Positions 13,237 to 26,800 of a stretch of 64,000 bases of DNA are shown one piece after another. The notes under the pieces were generated by a model. The model worked only from the letters and a program-made list of their open reading frames with translations, was not told where the DNA came from and did no database searches. The stretch's first letter is position 1. Each line of letters opens with the position of its first letter. Made by a program: the position numbers and the translations under genes. The stretch comes from Nemertoderma westbladi (Eukaryota > Xenacoelomorpha > Nemertodermatida > Nemertodermatidae): positions 37,443 to 101,442 of the forward strand of contig JAUCBJ010005143.1 in assembly GCA_032718475.1 (NCBI GenBank), written 5' to 3'.

Positions 13237-16200
13237 TTCTGGACCGTAGCTCTGGTGACCTTCCCGTTGCCTTGCCGTCTCGTTGGTCGCTGTTCTCTGG
13301 ACCGTAGCTCAGGTGACCTTCCCGTTGCCTTGCCGTCTCGTTGGTCCCTGTTTTCTGGACCGTAGCTCTGGTGACCTTCCCGTTGCCTTGCCGTCTCGTT
13401 GGTCCCTGTTCTCTGGACCGTAGCTCAGGTGACCTTCCCGTTGCCTTACCATCTTGTTGGTCCCTGTTCTCTGGACCGTAGCTCAGGTGACCTTCCCGTT
13501 GCCTTGCCGTCTCGTTGGTCCCTGTCCTCTGGACCGTAGCTCTGGTGACCTTCCCGTTGCCTTGCCGTCTCGTTGGTCCCTGTTCTCTGGACCGTAGCTC
13601 AGGTGACCTTCCCGTTGCCTTGCCATCTCGTTGGTCCCTGTTCTCTGGACCGTAGCTCAGGTGACCTTCCCGTTGCCTTACCGTCTCGTTGGTCCCTGTT
13701 CTCTGGACCGTAGCTCAGGTGACCTTCCCGTTGCCTTACCGTCTCGTTGGTCGCTGTTCTCTGGACCGTAGCTCAGGTGACCTTCCCATTGCCTTACCAT
13801 CTTGTTGGTCCCTGTTCTCTGGACCGTAGCTCAGGTGACCTTCCCGTTGCCTTGCCGTCTCGTTGGTCCCTGTTTTCTGGACCGTAGCTCTGGTGACCTT
13901 CCCGTTGCCTTGCCGTCTCGTTGGTCGCTGTTCTCTGGACCGTAGCTCAGGTGACCTTCCCGTTGCCTTGCCGTCTCGTTGGTCCCTGTTTTCTGGACCG
14001 TAGCTCTGGTGACCTTCCCGTTGCCTTGCCGTCTCGTTGGTCCCTGTTCTCTGGACCGTAGCTCAGGTGACCTTCCCGTTGCCTTACCATCTTGTTGGTC
14101 CCTGTTCTCTGGACCGTAGCTCAGGTGACCTTCCCGTTGCCTTGCCGTCTCGTTGGTCCCTGTCCTCTGGACCGTAGCTCTGGTGACCTTCCCGTTGCCT
14201 TGCCGTCTCGTTGGTCCCTGTTCTCTGGACCGTAGCTCAGGTGACCTTCCCGTTGCCTTACCATCTTGTTGGTCCCTGTTCTCTGGACCGTAGCTCAGGT
14301 GACCTTCCCGTTGCCTTGCCGTCTCGTTGGTCCCTGTTCTCTGGACCGTAGCTCAGGTGACCTTCCCGTTGCCTTACCATCTTGTTGGTCCCTGTTCTCT
14401 GGACCGTAGCTCAGGTGACCTTCCCGTTGCCTTACCATCTTGTTGGTCCCTGTTCTCTGGACCGTAGCTCAGGTGACCTTCCCGTTGCCTTACCGTCTCG
14501 TTGGTCCCTGTTCTCTGGACCGTAGCTCAGGTGACCTTCCCGTTGCCTTACCGTCTCGTTGGTCGCTGTTCTCTGGACCGTAGCTCAGGTGACCTTCCCA
14601 TTGCCTTACCATCTTGTTGGTCCCTGTTCTCTGGACCGTAGCTCAGGTGACCTTCCCGTTGCCTTGCCGTCTCGTTGGTCCCTGTTTTCTGGACCGTAGC
14701 TCTGGTGACCTTCCCGTTGCCTTGCCGTCTCGTTGGTCGCTGTTCTCTGGACCGTAGCTCAGGTGACCTTCCCGTTGCCTTGCCGTCTCGTTGGTCCCTG
14801 TTTTCTGGACCGTAGCTCTGGTGACCTTCCCGTTGCCTTGCCGTCTCGTTGGTCCCTGTTCTCTGGACCGTAGCTCAGGTGACCTTCCCGTTGCCTTACC
14901 ATCTTGTTGGTCCCTGTTCTCTGGACCGTAGCTCAGGTGACCTTCCCGTTGCCTTGCCGTCTCGTTGGTCCCTGTCCTCTGGACCGTAGCTCAGGTGACC
15001 TTCCCGTTGCCTTACCATCTTGTTGGTCCCTGTTCTCTGGACCGTAGCTCAGGTGACCTTCCCGTTGCCTTGCCGTCTCGTTGGTCCCTGTTCTCTGGAC
15101 CGTAGCTCAGGTGACCTTCCCGTTGCCTTACCATCTTGTTGGTCCCTGTTCTCTGGACCGTAGCTCAGGTGACCTTCCCGTTGCCTTGCCGTCTCGTTGG
15201 TCCCTGTTCTCTGGACCGTAGCTCTGGTGACCTTCCCGTTGCCTTGCCGTCTCGTTGGTCCCTGTTCTCTGGACCGTAGCTCAGGTGACCTTCCCGTTGC
15301 CTTGCCGTCTCGTTGGTCCCTGTTCTCTGGACCGTAGCTCTGGTGACCTTCCCGTTGCCTTGCCGTCTCGTTGGTCCCTGTCCTCTGGACCGTAGCTCAG
15401 GTGACCTTCCCGTTGCCTTACCGTCTCGTTGGTCCCTGTTCTCTGGACCGTAGCTCAGGTGACCTTCCCGTTGCCTTACCATCTCGTTGGTCCCTGTTCT
15501 CTGGACCGTAGCTCAGGTGACCTTCCCGTTGCCTTGCCGTCTCGTTGGTCCCTGTCCTCTGGACCGTAGCTCAGGTGACCTTCCCGTTGCCTTACCGTCT
15601 CGTTGGTCCCTGTTCTCTGGACCGTAGCTCAGGTGACCTTCCCGTTGCCTTGCCGTCTCGTTGGTCCCTGTCCTCTGGACCGTAGCTCAGGTGACCTTCC
15701 CGTTGCCTTACCGTCTCGTTGGTCCCTGTTCTCTGGACCGTAGCTCAGGTGACCTTCCCGTTGCCTTACCGTCTCGTTGGTCGCTGTTCTCTGGACTGTA
15801 GCTCAGGTGACCTTCCCGTTGCCTTACCATCTTGTTGGTCCCTGTTCTCTGGACCGTAGCTCTGGTGACCTTCCCGTTGCCTTGCCGTCTCGTTGGTCGC
15901 TGTTCTCTGGACCGTAGCTCAGGTGACCTTCCCGTTGCCTTACCATCTTGTTGGTCCCTGTTCTCTGGACAGTAGCTCAGGTGACCTTCCCGTTGCCTTA
16001 CCGTCTCGTTGGTCCCTGTCCTCTGGACCGTAGCTCAGGTGACCTTCCCGTTGCCTTACCATCTTGTTGGTCCCTGTTCTCTGGACCGTAGCTCTGGTGA
16101 CCTTCCCGTTGCCTTGCCGTCTCGTTGGTCGCTGTTTTCTGGACCGTAGCTCTGGTGACCTTCCCGTTGCCTTGCCGTCTCGTTGGTCGCTGTTCTCTGG

Positions 16201-18680
16201 ACCGTAGCTCAGGTGACCTTCCCGTTGCCTTGCCGTCTCGTTGGTCGCTGTTTTCTGGACCGTAGCTCTGGTGACCTTCCCGTTGCCTTGCCGTCTCGTT
16301 GGTCGCTGTTCTCTGGACCGTAGCTCAGGTGACCTTCCCGTTGCCTTACCGTCTCGTTGGTCGCTGTTCTCTGGACCGTAGCTCAGGAGACCTTCCCGTT
16401 GCCTTGCCGTCTCGTTGGTCGCTGTTTTCTGGACCGTAGCTCTGGTGACCTTCCCGTTGCCTTGCCGTCTCGTTGGTCGCTGTTCTCTGGACCGTAGCTC
16501 AGGTGACCTTCCCGTTGCCTTACCGTCTCGTTGGTCGCTGTTTTCTGGACCGTAGCTCTGGTGACCTTCCCGTTGCCTTGCCGTCTCGTTGGTCGCTGTT
16601 TTCTGGACCGTAGCTCTGGTGACCTTCCCGTTGCCTTGCCGTCTCGTTGGTCGCTGTTCTCTGGACCGTAGCTCAGGTGACCTTCCCGTTGCCTTACCGT
16701 CTCGTTGGTCGCTGTTTTCTGGACCGTAGCTCTGGTGACCTTCCCGTTGCCTTGCCGTCTCGTTGGTCGCTGTTCTCTGGACCGTAGCTCAGGTGACCTT
16801 CCCGTTGCCTTACCATCTTGTTGGTCCCTGTTCTCTGGACCGTAGCTCAGGAGACCTTCCCGTTGCCTTGCCGTCTCGTTGGTCCCTGTTTTCTGGACCG
16901 TAGCTCTGGTGACCTTCCCGTTGCCTTGCCGTCTCGTTGGTCGCTGTTTTCTGGACCGTAGCTCTGGTGACCTTCCCGTTGCCTTGCCGTCTCGTTGGTC
17001 GCTGTTCTCTGGACCGTAGCTCAGGTGACCTTCCCGTTGCCTTGCCGTCTCGTTGGTCGCTGTTTTCTGGACCGTAGCTCAGGTGACCTTCCCGTTGCCT
17101 TGCCGTCTCGTTGGTCGCTGTTTTCTGGACCGTAGCTCAGGTGACCTTCCCGTTGCCTTACCATCTTGTTGGTCCCTGTTCTCTGGACCGTAGCTCAGGA
17201 GACCTTCCCGTTGCCTTGCCGTCTCGTTGGTCGCTGTTCTCTGGACCGTAGCTCAGGTGACCTTCCCGTTGCCTTACCGTCTCGTTGGTCCCTGTTCTCT
17301 GGACCGTAGCTCAGGTGACCTTCCCGTTGCCTTGCCGTCTCGTTGGTCCCTGTCCTCTGGACCGTAGCTCAGGTGACCTTCCCGTTGCCTTACCGTCTCG
17401 TTGGTCCCTGTTCTCTGGACCGTAGCTCAGGTGACCTTCCCGTTGCCTTACCGTCTCGTTGGTCCCTGTTCTCTGGACCGTAGCTCAGGTGACCTTCCCG
17501 TTGCCTTACCGTCTCGTTGGTCCCTGTTCTCTGGACCGTAGCTCAGGTGACCTTCCCGTTGCCTTACCGTCTCGTTGGTCCCTGTTCTCTGGACCGTAGC
17601 TCAGGTGACCTTCCCGTTGCCTTACCGTCTCGTTGGTCCCTGTTCTCTGGACCGTAGCTCAGGTGACCTTCCCGTTGCCTTGTCGTCTCGTTGGTCCCTG
17701 TTCTCTGGACCGTAGCTCAGGTGACCTTCCCGTTGCCTTGCCGTCTCGTTGGTCGCTGTTCTCTGGACCGTAGCTCAGGTGACCTTCCCGTTGCCTTACC
17801 GTCTCGTTGGTCCCTGTTCTCTGGACCGTAGCTCAGGAGACCTTCCCGTTGCCTTACCGTCCCGTTGGTCCCTGTTCTCTGGACCGTAGCTCAGGAGACC
17901 TTCCCGTTGCCTTGCCGTCTCGTTGGTCCCTGTTCTCTGGACCGTAGCTCAGGTGACCTTCCCGTTGCCTTACCGTCTCGTTGGTCCCTGTTCTCTGGAC
18001 CGTAGCTCAGGTGACCTTCCCGTTGCCTTACCGTCTCGTTGGTCCCTGTTCTCTGGACCGTAGCTCAGGTGACCTTCCCGTTGCCTTGCCGTCTCGTTGG
18101 TCCCTGTTCTCTGGACCGTAGCTCAGGTGACCTTCCCGTTGCCTTACCGTCTCGTTGGTCCCTGTTCTCTGGACCGTAGCTCAGGTGACCTTCCCGTTGC
18201 CTTGCCGTCTCGTTGGTCCCTGTTCTCTGGACCGTAGCTCTGGTTACCTTCCCGTTGCCTTGCCGTCTCGTTGGTCCCTGTTCTCTGGACCGTAGCTCAG
18301 ATGACCTTCCCGTTGCCTTGCCTTCTCGTTGGTCGCTGTTCTCTGGACCGTAGCTCATGTGACCTTCCCGTTGCCTTGCCGTCTCGTTGGTCCCTGTTCT
18401 CTGGATGGTAGCTCAGGTGACCTTCCCGTTGCCTTACCGTCTCGTTGGTCCCTGTTCTCTGGACCGTAGCTCAGGTGACCTTCCCGTTGCCTTACCGTCT
18501 CGTTGGTCCCTGTTCTCTGGACCGTAGCTCAGGTGACCTTCCCGTTGCCTTACCGTCTCGTTGGTCCCTGTTCTCTGGACCGTAGCTCAGGTGACCTTCC
18601 CGTTGCCTTGCCGTCTCGTTGGTCCCTGTTCTCTGGACCGTAGCTCAGGTGACCTTCCCGTTGCCTTACCGTCTCGTTGG

Positions 18681-21600
18681 TCCTTGTTCTCTGGACCATA
18701 GCTCAGGTGACCTTCCCGTTGCTTTACCGTCTCGTTGGTCCCTGTTCTCTGGACCGTAGCTCAGGTGACCTTCCCGTTGCCTTGCCGTCTCGTTGGTCCC
18801 TGTTCTCTGGACCGTAGCTCAGGTGACCTTCCCGTTGCCTTACCGTCTCGTTGGTCCCTGTTCTCTGGACCGTAGCTCAGGTGACCTTCCCGTTGCCTTA
18901 CCGTCTCGTTGGTCGCTGTTCTCTGGACCGTAGCTCAGGTGACCTTCCCGTTGCCTTACCGTCTCGTTGGTCGCTGTTCTCTGGACCGTAGCTCAGGTGA
19001 CCTTCCCGTTGCCTTGCCGTCTCGTTGGTCCCTGTTCTCTGGACCGTAGCTCAGGTGACCTTCCCGTTGCCTTACCGTCTCGTTGGTCCCTGTTCTCTGG
19101 ACCGTAGCTCAGGTGACCTTCCCGTTGCCTTACCGTCTCGTTGGTCGCTGTTCTCTGGACCGTAGCTCAGGTGACCTTCCCGTTGCCTTACCGTCTCGTT
19201 GGTCGCTGTTCTCTGGATGGTAGCTCAGGTGACCTTCCCGTTGCCTTACCGTCTCGTTGGTCCCTGTTCTCTGGACCGTAGCTCAGGTGACCTTCCCGTT
19301 GCCTTACCGTCTCGTTGGTCCCTGTTCTCTGGACCGTAGCTCAGGTGACCTTCCCGTTGCCTTACCGTCTCGTTGGTCGCTGTTCTCTGGACCGTAGCTC
19401 AGGTGACCTTCCCGTTGCCTTACCGTCTCGTTGGTCCCTGTTCTCTGGACCGTAGCTCAGGTGACCTTCCCGTTGCCTTACCGTCTCGTTGGTCGCTGTT
19501 CTCTGGACCGTAGCTCAGGTGACCTTCCCGTTGCCTTACCGTCTCGTTGGTCCCTGTTCTCTGGACCGTAGCTCAGGTGACCTTCCCGTTGCCTTACCGT
19601 CTCGTTGGTCCCTGTTCTCTGGACCGTAGCTCAGGTGACCTTCCCGTTGCCTTACCGTCTCGTTGGTCCCTGTTCTCTGGACCGTAGCTCAGGTGACCTT
19701 CCCGTTGCCTTACCGTCTCGTTGGTCCCTGTTCTCTGGACCGTAGCTCAGGTGACCTTCCCGTTGCCTTACCGTCTCGTTGGTCGCTGTTCTCTGGACCG
19801 TAGCTCAGGTGACCTTCCCGTTGCCTTACCGTCTCGTTGGTCCCTGTTCTCTGGACCGTAGCTCAGGTGACCTTCCCGTTGCCTTACCGTCTCGTTGGTC
19901 GCTGTTCTCTGGACCGTAGCTCAGGTGACCTTCCCGTTGCCTTACCGTCTCGTTGGTCGCTGTTCTCTGGACCGTAGCTCAGGTGACCTTCCCGTTGCCT
20001 TACCGTCTCGTTGGTCCCTGTTCTCTGGACCGTAGCTCAGGTGACCTTCCCGTTGCCTTACCGTCTCGTTGGTCCCTGTTCTCTGGACCGTAGCTCAGGT
20101 GACCTTCCCGTTGCCTTACCGTCTCGTTGGTCGCTGTTCTCTGGACCGTAGCTCAGGTGACCTTCCCGTTGCCTTACCGTCTCGTTGGTCGCTGTTCTCT
20201 GGACCGTAGCTCAGGTGACCTTCCCGTTGCCTTACCGTCTCGTTGGTCCCTGTTCTCTGGACCGTAGCTCAGGTGACCTTCCCGTTGCCTTACCGTCTCG
20301 TTGGTCCCTGTTCTCTGGACCGTAGCTCAGGTGACCTTCCCGTTGCCTTACCGTCTCGTTGGTCGCTGTTCTCTGGATGGTAGCTCAGGTGACCTTCCCG
20401 TTGCCTTGCCGTCTCGTTGGTCCCTGTTCTCTGGACCGTAGCTCAGGTGACCTTCCCGTTGCCTTACCGTCTCGTTGGTCCCTGTTCTCTGGACCGTAGC
20501 TCAGGTGACCTTCCCGTTGCCTTACCGTCTCGTTGGTCGCTGTTCTCTGGACCGTAGCTCAGGTGACCTTCCCGTTGCCTTGCCGTCTCGTTGGTCCCTG
20601 TTCTCTGGACCGTAGCTCAGGTGACCTTCCCGTTGCCTTACCGTCTCGTTGGTCGCTGTTCTTTGGATGGTAGCTCAGGTGACCTTCCCGTTGCCTTACC
20701 GTCTCGTTGGTCCCTGTTCTCTGGACCGTAGCTCAGGTGACCTTCCCGTTGCCTTACCGTCTCGTTGGTCCCTGTTCTCTGGACCGTAGCTCAGGTGACC
20801 TTCCCGTTGCCTTACCGTCTCGTTGGTCGCTGTTCTCTGGATGGTAGCTCAGGTGACCTTCCCGTTGCCTTACCGTCTCGTTGGTCCCTGTTCTCTGGAC
20901 CGTAGCTCAGGTGACCTTCCCGTTGCCTTACCGTCTCGTTGGTCCCTGTTCTCTGGACCGTAGCTCAGGTGACCTTCCCGTTGCCTTACCGTCTCGTTGG
21001 TCCCTGTTCTCTGGACCGTAGCTCAGGTGACCTTCCCGTTGCCTTACCGTCTCGTTGGTCGCTGTTCTCTGGACCGTAGCTCAGGTGACCTTCCCGTTGC
21101 CTTACCGTCTCGTTGGTCGCTGTTCTCTGGATGGTAGCTCAGGTGACCTTCCCGTTGCCTTACCGTCTCGTTGGTCCCTGTTCTCTGGACCGTAGCTCAG
21201 GTGACCTTCCCGTTGCCTTACCGTCTCGTTGGTCCCTGTTCTCTGGACCGTAGCTCAGGTGACCTTCCCGTTGCCTTACCGTCTCGTTGGTCGCTGTTCT
21301 CTGGACCGTAGCTCAGGTGACCTTCCCGTTGCCTTGCCGTCTCGTTGGTCCCTGTTCTCTGGACCGTAGCTCAGGTGACCTTCCCGTTGCCTTACCGTCT
21401 CGTTGGTCGCTGTTCTCTGGATGGTAGCTCAGGTGACCTTCCCGTTGCCTTACCGTCTCGTTGGTCCCTGTTCTCTGGACCGTAGCTCAGGTGACCTTCC
21501 CGTTGCCTTACCGTCTCGTTGGTCCCTGTTCTCTGGACCGTAGCTCAGGTGACCTTCCCGTTGCCTTACCGTCTCGTTGGTCGCTGTTCTCTGGATGGTA

Positions 21601-24600
21601 GCTCAGGTGACCTTCCCGTTGCCTTACCGTCTCGTTGGTCCCTGTTCTCTGGACCGTAGCTCAGGTGACCTTCCCGTTGCCTTACCGTCTCGTTGGTCCC
21701 TGTTCTCTGGACCGTAGCTCAGGTGACCTTCCCGTTGCCTTATCGTCTCGTTGGTCCCTGTTCTCTGGACCGTAGCTCAGGTGACCTTCCCGTTGCCTTA
21801 CCGTCTCGTAGGTCCCTGTTCTCTGGACCGTAGCTCATGTGACCTTCCCGTTGCCTTGCCTTCTCGTTGGTCGCTGTTCTCTGGACCGTAGCTCAGGTGA
21901 CCTTCCCGTTGCCTTGCCGTCTCGTTGGTCCCTGTTCTCTGCACCGTAGCTCATGTGACCTTCCCGTTGCCTTGCCTTCTCGTTGGTCGCTGTTCTCTGG
22001 ACCGTAGCTCAGGTGACCTTCCCGTTGCCTTGCCGTCTCGTTGGTCCCTGTTCTCTGGACCGTAGCTCAGGTGACCTTCCCGTTGCCTTGCCTTCTCGTT
22101 GGTCGCTGTTCTCTGGACCGTAGCTCAGATGACCTTCCCGTTGCCTTGCCGTCTCGTTGGTCCCTGTTCTCTGGACCGTAGCTCAGGTGACCTTCCCGTT
22201 GCCTTGCCTTCTCGTTGGTCGCTGTTCTCTGGACCGTAGCTCATGTGACCTTCCCGTTGCCTTGCCTTCTCGTTGGTCGCTGTTCTCTGGACCGTAGCTC
22301 AGGTGACCTTCCCGTTGCCTTGCCGTCTCGTTGGTCCCTGTTCTCTGGACCGTAGCTCAGGTGACCTTCCCGTTGCCTTACCGTCTCGTTGGTCCCTGTT
22401 CTCTGGACCGTAGCTCAGGTGACCTTCCCGTTGCCTTACCGTCTCGTTGGTCGCTGTTCTCTGGACCGTAGCTCATGTGACCTTCCCGTTGCCTTACCGT
22501 CTCGTTGGTCCCTGTTCTCTGGACCGTAGCTCAGGTGACCTTCCCGTTGCCTTGCCGTCTCGTTGGTCCTTGTTCTCTGGACCGTAGCTCAGGTGACCTT
22601 CCCGTTGCCTTACCGTCTCGTTGGTCGCTGTTCTCTGGACCGTAGCTCATGTGACCTTCCCGTTGCCTTACCGTCTCGTTGGTCGCTGTTCTCTGGACCG
22701 TAGCTCAGGTGACCTTCCCGTTGCCTTACCGTCTCGTTGGTCCTTGTTCTCTGGACCGTAGCTCAGGTGACCTTCCCGTTGCCTTACCGTCTCGTTGGTC
22801 CCTGTTCTCTGGACCGTAGCTCAGGTGACCTTCCCGTTGCCTTGCCGTCTCGTTGGTCCCTGTTCTCTGGACCGTAGCTCAGGTGACCTTCCCGTTGCCT
22901 TACCGTCTCGTTGGTCCCTGTTCTCTGGACCGTAGCTCAGGTGACCTTCCCGTTGCCTTACCGTCTCGTTGGTCGCTGTTCTCTGGACCGTAGCTCAGGT
23001 GACCTTCCCGTTGCCTTACCGTCTCGTTGGTCGCTGTTCTCTGGACCGTAGCTCAGGTGACCTTCCCGTTGCCTTGCCGTCTCGTTGGTCCCTGTTCTCT
23101 GGACCGTAGCTCAGGTGACCTTCCCGTTGCCTTACCGTCTCGTTGGTCCCTGTTCTCTGGACCGTAGCTCAGGTGACCTTCCCGTTGCCTTACCGTCTCG
23201 TTGGTCGCTGTTCTCTGGACCGTAGCTCAGGTGACCTTCCCGTTGCCTTACCGTCTCGTTGGTCGCTGTTCTCTGGATGGTAGCTCAGGTGACCTTCCCG
23301 TTGCCTTACCGTCTCGTTGGTCCCTGTTCTCTGGACCGTAGCTCAGGTGACCTTCCCGTTGCCTTACCGTCTCGTTGGTCCCTGTTCTCTGGACCGTAGC
23401 TCAGGTGACCTTCCCGTTGCCTTACCGTCTCGTTGGTCGCTGTTCTCTGGACCGTAGCTCAGGTGACCTTCCCGTTGCCTTACCGTCTCGTTGGTCCCTG
23501 TTCTCTGGACCGTAGCTCAGGTGACCTTCCCGTTGCCTTACCGTCTCGTTGGTCGCTGTTCTCTGGACCGTAGCTCAGGTGACCTTCCCGTTGCCTTACC
23601 GTCTCGTTGGTCCCTGTTCTCTGGACCGTAGCTCAGGTGACCTTCCCGTTGCCTTACCGTCTCGTTGGTCCCTGTTCTCTGGACCGTAGCTCAGGTGACC
23701 TTCCCGTTGCCTTACCGTCTCGTTGGTCCCTGTTCTCTGGACCGTAGCTCAGGTGACCTTCCCGTTGCCTTACCGTCTCGTTGGTCCCTGTTCTCTGGAC
23801 CGTAGCTCAGGTGACCTTCCCGTTGCCTTACCGTCTCGTTGGTCGCTGTTCTCTGGACCGTAGCTCAGGTGACCTTCCCGTTGCCTTACCGTCTCGTTGG
23901 TCCCTGTTCTCTGGACCGTAGCTCAGGTGAACTTCCCGTTGCCTTACCGTCTCGTTGGTCGCTGTTCTCTGGACCGTAGCTCAGGTGACCTTCCCGTTGC
24001 CTTACCGTCTCGTTGGTCGCTGTTCTCTGGACCGTAGCTCAGGTGACCTTCCCGTTGCCTTACCGTCTCGTTGGTCCCTGTTCTCTGGACCGTAGCTCAG
24101 GTGACCTTCCCGTTGCCTTACCGTCTCGTTGGTCCCTGTTCTCTGGACCGTAGCTCAGGTGACCTTCCCGTTGCCTTACCGTCTCGTTGGTCGCTGTTCT
24201 CTGGACCGTAGCTCAGGTGACCTTCCCGTTGCCTTACCGTCTCGTTGGTCGCTGTTCTCTGGACCGTAGCTCAGGTGACCTTCCCGTTGCCTTACCGTCT
24301 CGTTGGTCCCTGTTCTCTGGACCGTAGCTCAGGTGACCTTCCCGTTGCCTTACCGTCTCGTTGGTCCCTGTTCTCTGGACCGTAGCTCAGGTGACCTTCC
24401 CGTTGCCTTACCGTCTCGTTGGTCGCTGTTCTCTGGATGGTAGCTCAGGTGACCTTCCCGTTGCCTTGCCGTCTCGTTGGTCCCTGTTCTCTGGACCGTA
24501 GCTCAGGTGACCTTCCCGTTGCCTTACCGTCTCGTTGGTCCCTGTTCTCTGGACCGTAGCTCAGGTGACCTTCCCGTTGCCTTACCGTCTCGTTGGTCGC

Positions 24601-26800
24601 TGTTCTCTGGACCGTAGCTCAGGTGACCTTCCCGTTGCCTTGCCGTCTCGTTGGTCCCTGTTCTCTGGACCGTAGCTCAGGTGACCTTCCCGTTGCCTTA
24701 CCGTCTCGTTGGTCGCTGTTCTTTGGATGGTAGCTCAGGTGACCTTCCCGTTGCCTTACCGTCTCGTTGGTCCCTGTTCTCTGGACCGTAGCTCAGGTGA
24801 CCTTCCCGTTGCCTTACCGTCTCGTTGGTCCCTGTTCTCTGGACCGTAGCTCAGGTGACCTTCCCGTTGCCTTACCGTCTCGTTGGTCGCTGTTCTCTGG
24901 ATGGTAGCTCAGGTGACCTTCCCGTTGCCTTACCGTCTCGTTGGTCCCTGTTCTCTGGACCGTAGCTCAGGTGACCTTCCCGTTGCCTTACCGTCTCGTT
25001 GGTCCCTGTTCTCTGGACCGTAGCTCAGGTGACCTTCCCGTTGCCTTACCGTCTCGTTGGTCCCTGTTCTCTGGACCGTAGCTCAGGTGACCTTCCCGTT
25101 GCCTTACCGTCTCGTTGGTCGCTGTTCTCTGGACCGTAGCTCAGGTGACCTTCCCGTTGCCTTACCGTCTCGTTGGTCGCTGTTCTCTGGATGGTAGCTC
25201 AGGTGACCTTCCCGTTGCCTTACCGTCTCGTTGGTCCCTGTTCTCTGGACCGTAGCTCAGGTGACCTTCCCGTTGCCTTACCGTCTCGTTGGTCCCTGTT
25301 CTCTGGACCGTAGCTCAGGTGACCTTCCCGTTGCCTTACCGTCTCGTTGGTCGCTGTTCTCTGGACCGTAGCTCAGGTGACCTTCCCGTTGCCTTGCCGT
25401 CTCGTTGGTCCCTGTTCTCTGGACCGTAGCTCAGGTGACCTTCCCGTTGCCTTACCGTCTCGTTGGTCGCTGTTCTCTGGATGGTAGCTCAGGTGACCTT
25501 CCCGTTGCCTTACCGTCTCGTTGGTCCCTGTTCTCTGGACCGTAGCTCAGGTGACCTTCCCGTTGCCTTACCGTCTCGTTGGTCCCTGTTCTCTGGACCG
25601 TAGCTCAGGTGACCTTCCCGTTGCCTTACCGTCTCGTTGGTCGCTGTTCTCTGGATGGTAGCTCAGGTGACCTTCCCGTTGCCTTACCGTCTCGTTGGTC
25701 CCTGTTCTCTGGACCGTAGCTCAGGTGACCTTCCCGTTGCCTTACCGTCTCGTTGGTCCCTGTTCTCTGGACCGTAGCTCAGGTGACCTTCCCGTTGCCT
25801 TATCGTCTCGTTGGTCCCTGTTCTCTGGACCGTAGCTCAGGTGACCTTCCCGTTGCCTTACCGTCTCGTAGGTCCCTGTTCTCTGGACCGTAGCTCATGT
25901 GACCTTCCCGTTGCCTTGCCGTCTCGTTGGTCCCTGTTCTCTGCACCGTAGCTCATGTGACCTTCCCGTTGCCTTGCCTTCTCGTTGGTCGCTGTTCTCT
26001 GGACCGTAGCTCAGGTGACCTTCCCGTTGCCTTTCCGTCTCGTTGGTCCCTGTTCTCTGGACCGTAGCTCAGGTGACCTTCCCGTTGCCTTGCCTTCTCG
26101 TTGGTCGCTGTTCTCTGGACCGTAGCTCAGGTGACCTTCCCGTTGCCTTGCCGTCTCGTTGGTCCCTGTTCTCTGCACCGTAGCTCATGTGACCTTCCCG
26201 TTGCCTTGCCTTCTCGTTGGTCGCTGTTCTCTGGACCGTAGCTCAGGTGACCTTCCCGTTGCCTTGCCGTCTCGTTGGTCCCTGTTCTCTGGACCGTAGC
26301 TCAGGTGACCTTCCCGTTGCCTTGCCTTCTCGTTGGTCGCTGTTCTCTGGACCGTAGCTCAGATGACCTTCCCGTTGCCTTGCCGTCTCGTTGGTCCCTG
26401 TTCTCTGGACCGTAGCTCAGGTGACCTTCCCGTTGCCTTGCCTTCTCGTTGGTCGCTGTTCTCTGGACCATAGCTCATGTGACCTTCCCGTTGCCTTGCC
26501 TTCTCGTTGGTCGCTGTTCTCTGGACCGTAGCTCAGGTGACCTTCCCGTTGCCTTGCCGTCTCGTTGGTCCCTGTTCTCTGGACCGTAGCTCAGGTGACC
26601 TTCCCGTTGCCTTACCGTCTCGTTGGTCCCTGTTCTCTGGACCGTAGCTCAGGTGACCTTCCCGTTGCCTTACCGTCTCGTTGGTCGCTGTTCTCTGGAC
26701 CGTAGCTCATGTGACCTTCCCGTTGCCTTACCGTCTCGTTGGTCCCTGTTCTCTGGACCGTAGCTCAGGTGACCTTCCCGTTGCCTTGCCGTCTCGTTGG
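18681..26800. repeat. 70-unit (4060-bp) tandem duplication in array 2
   Basis: Rare markers repeat at exactly 4060 bp (70 x 58): ggatggtag at 19215/23275 and 20375/24435, ctttggatgg at 20661/24721, ttatcgtctcg near 21740/25800, and cgtctcgtagg at 21801/25861. Copy 1 runs about 18681-22740 and copy 2 starts about 22741. Near the right end the copies differ by gain or loss of whole units: the ctgcaccg marker is 4002 bp apart, 69 units, and recurs once more in copy 2. Confidence 0.9.
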
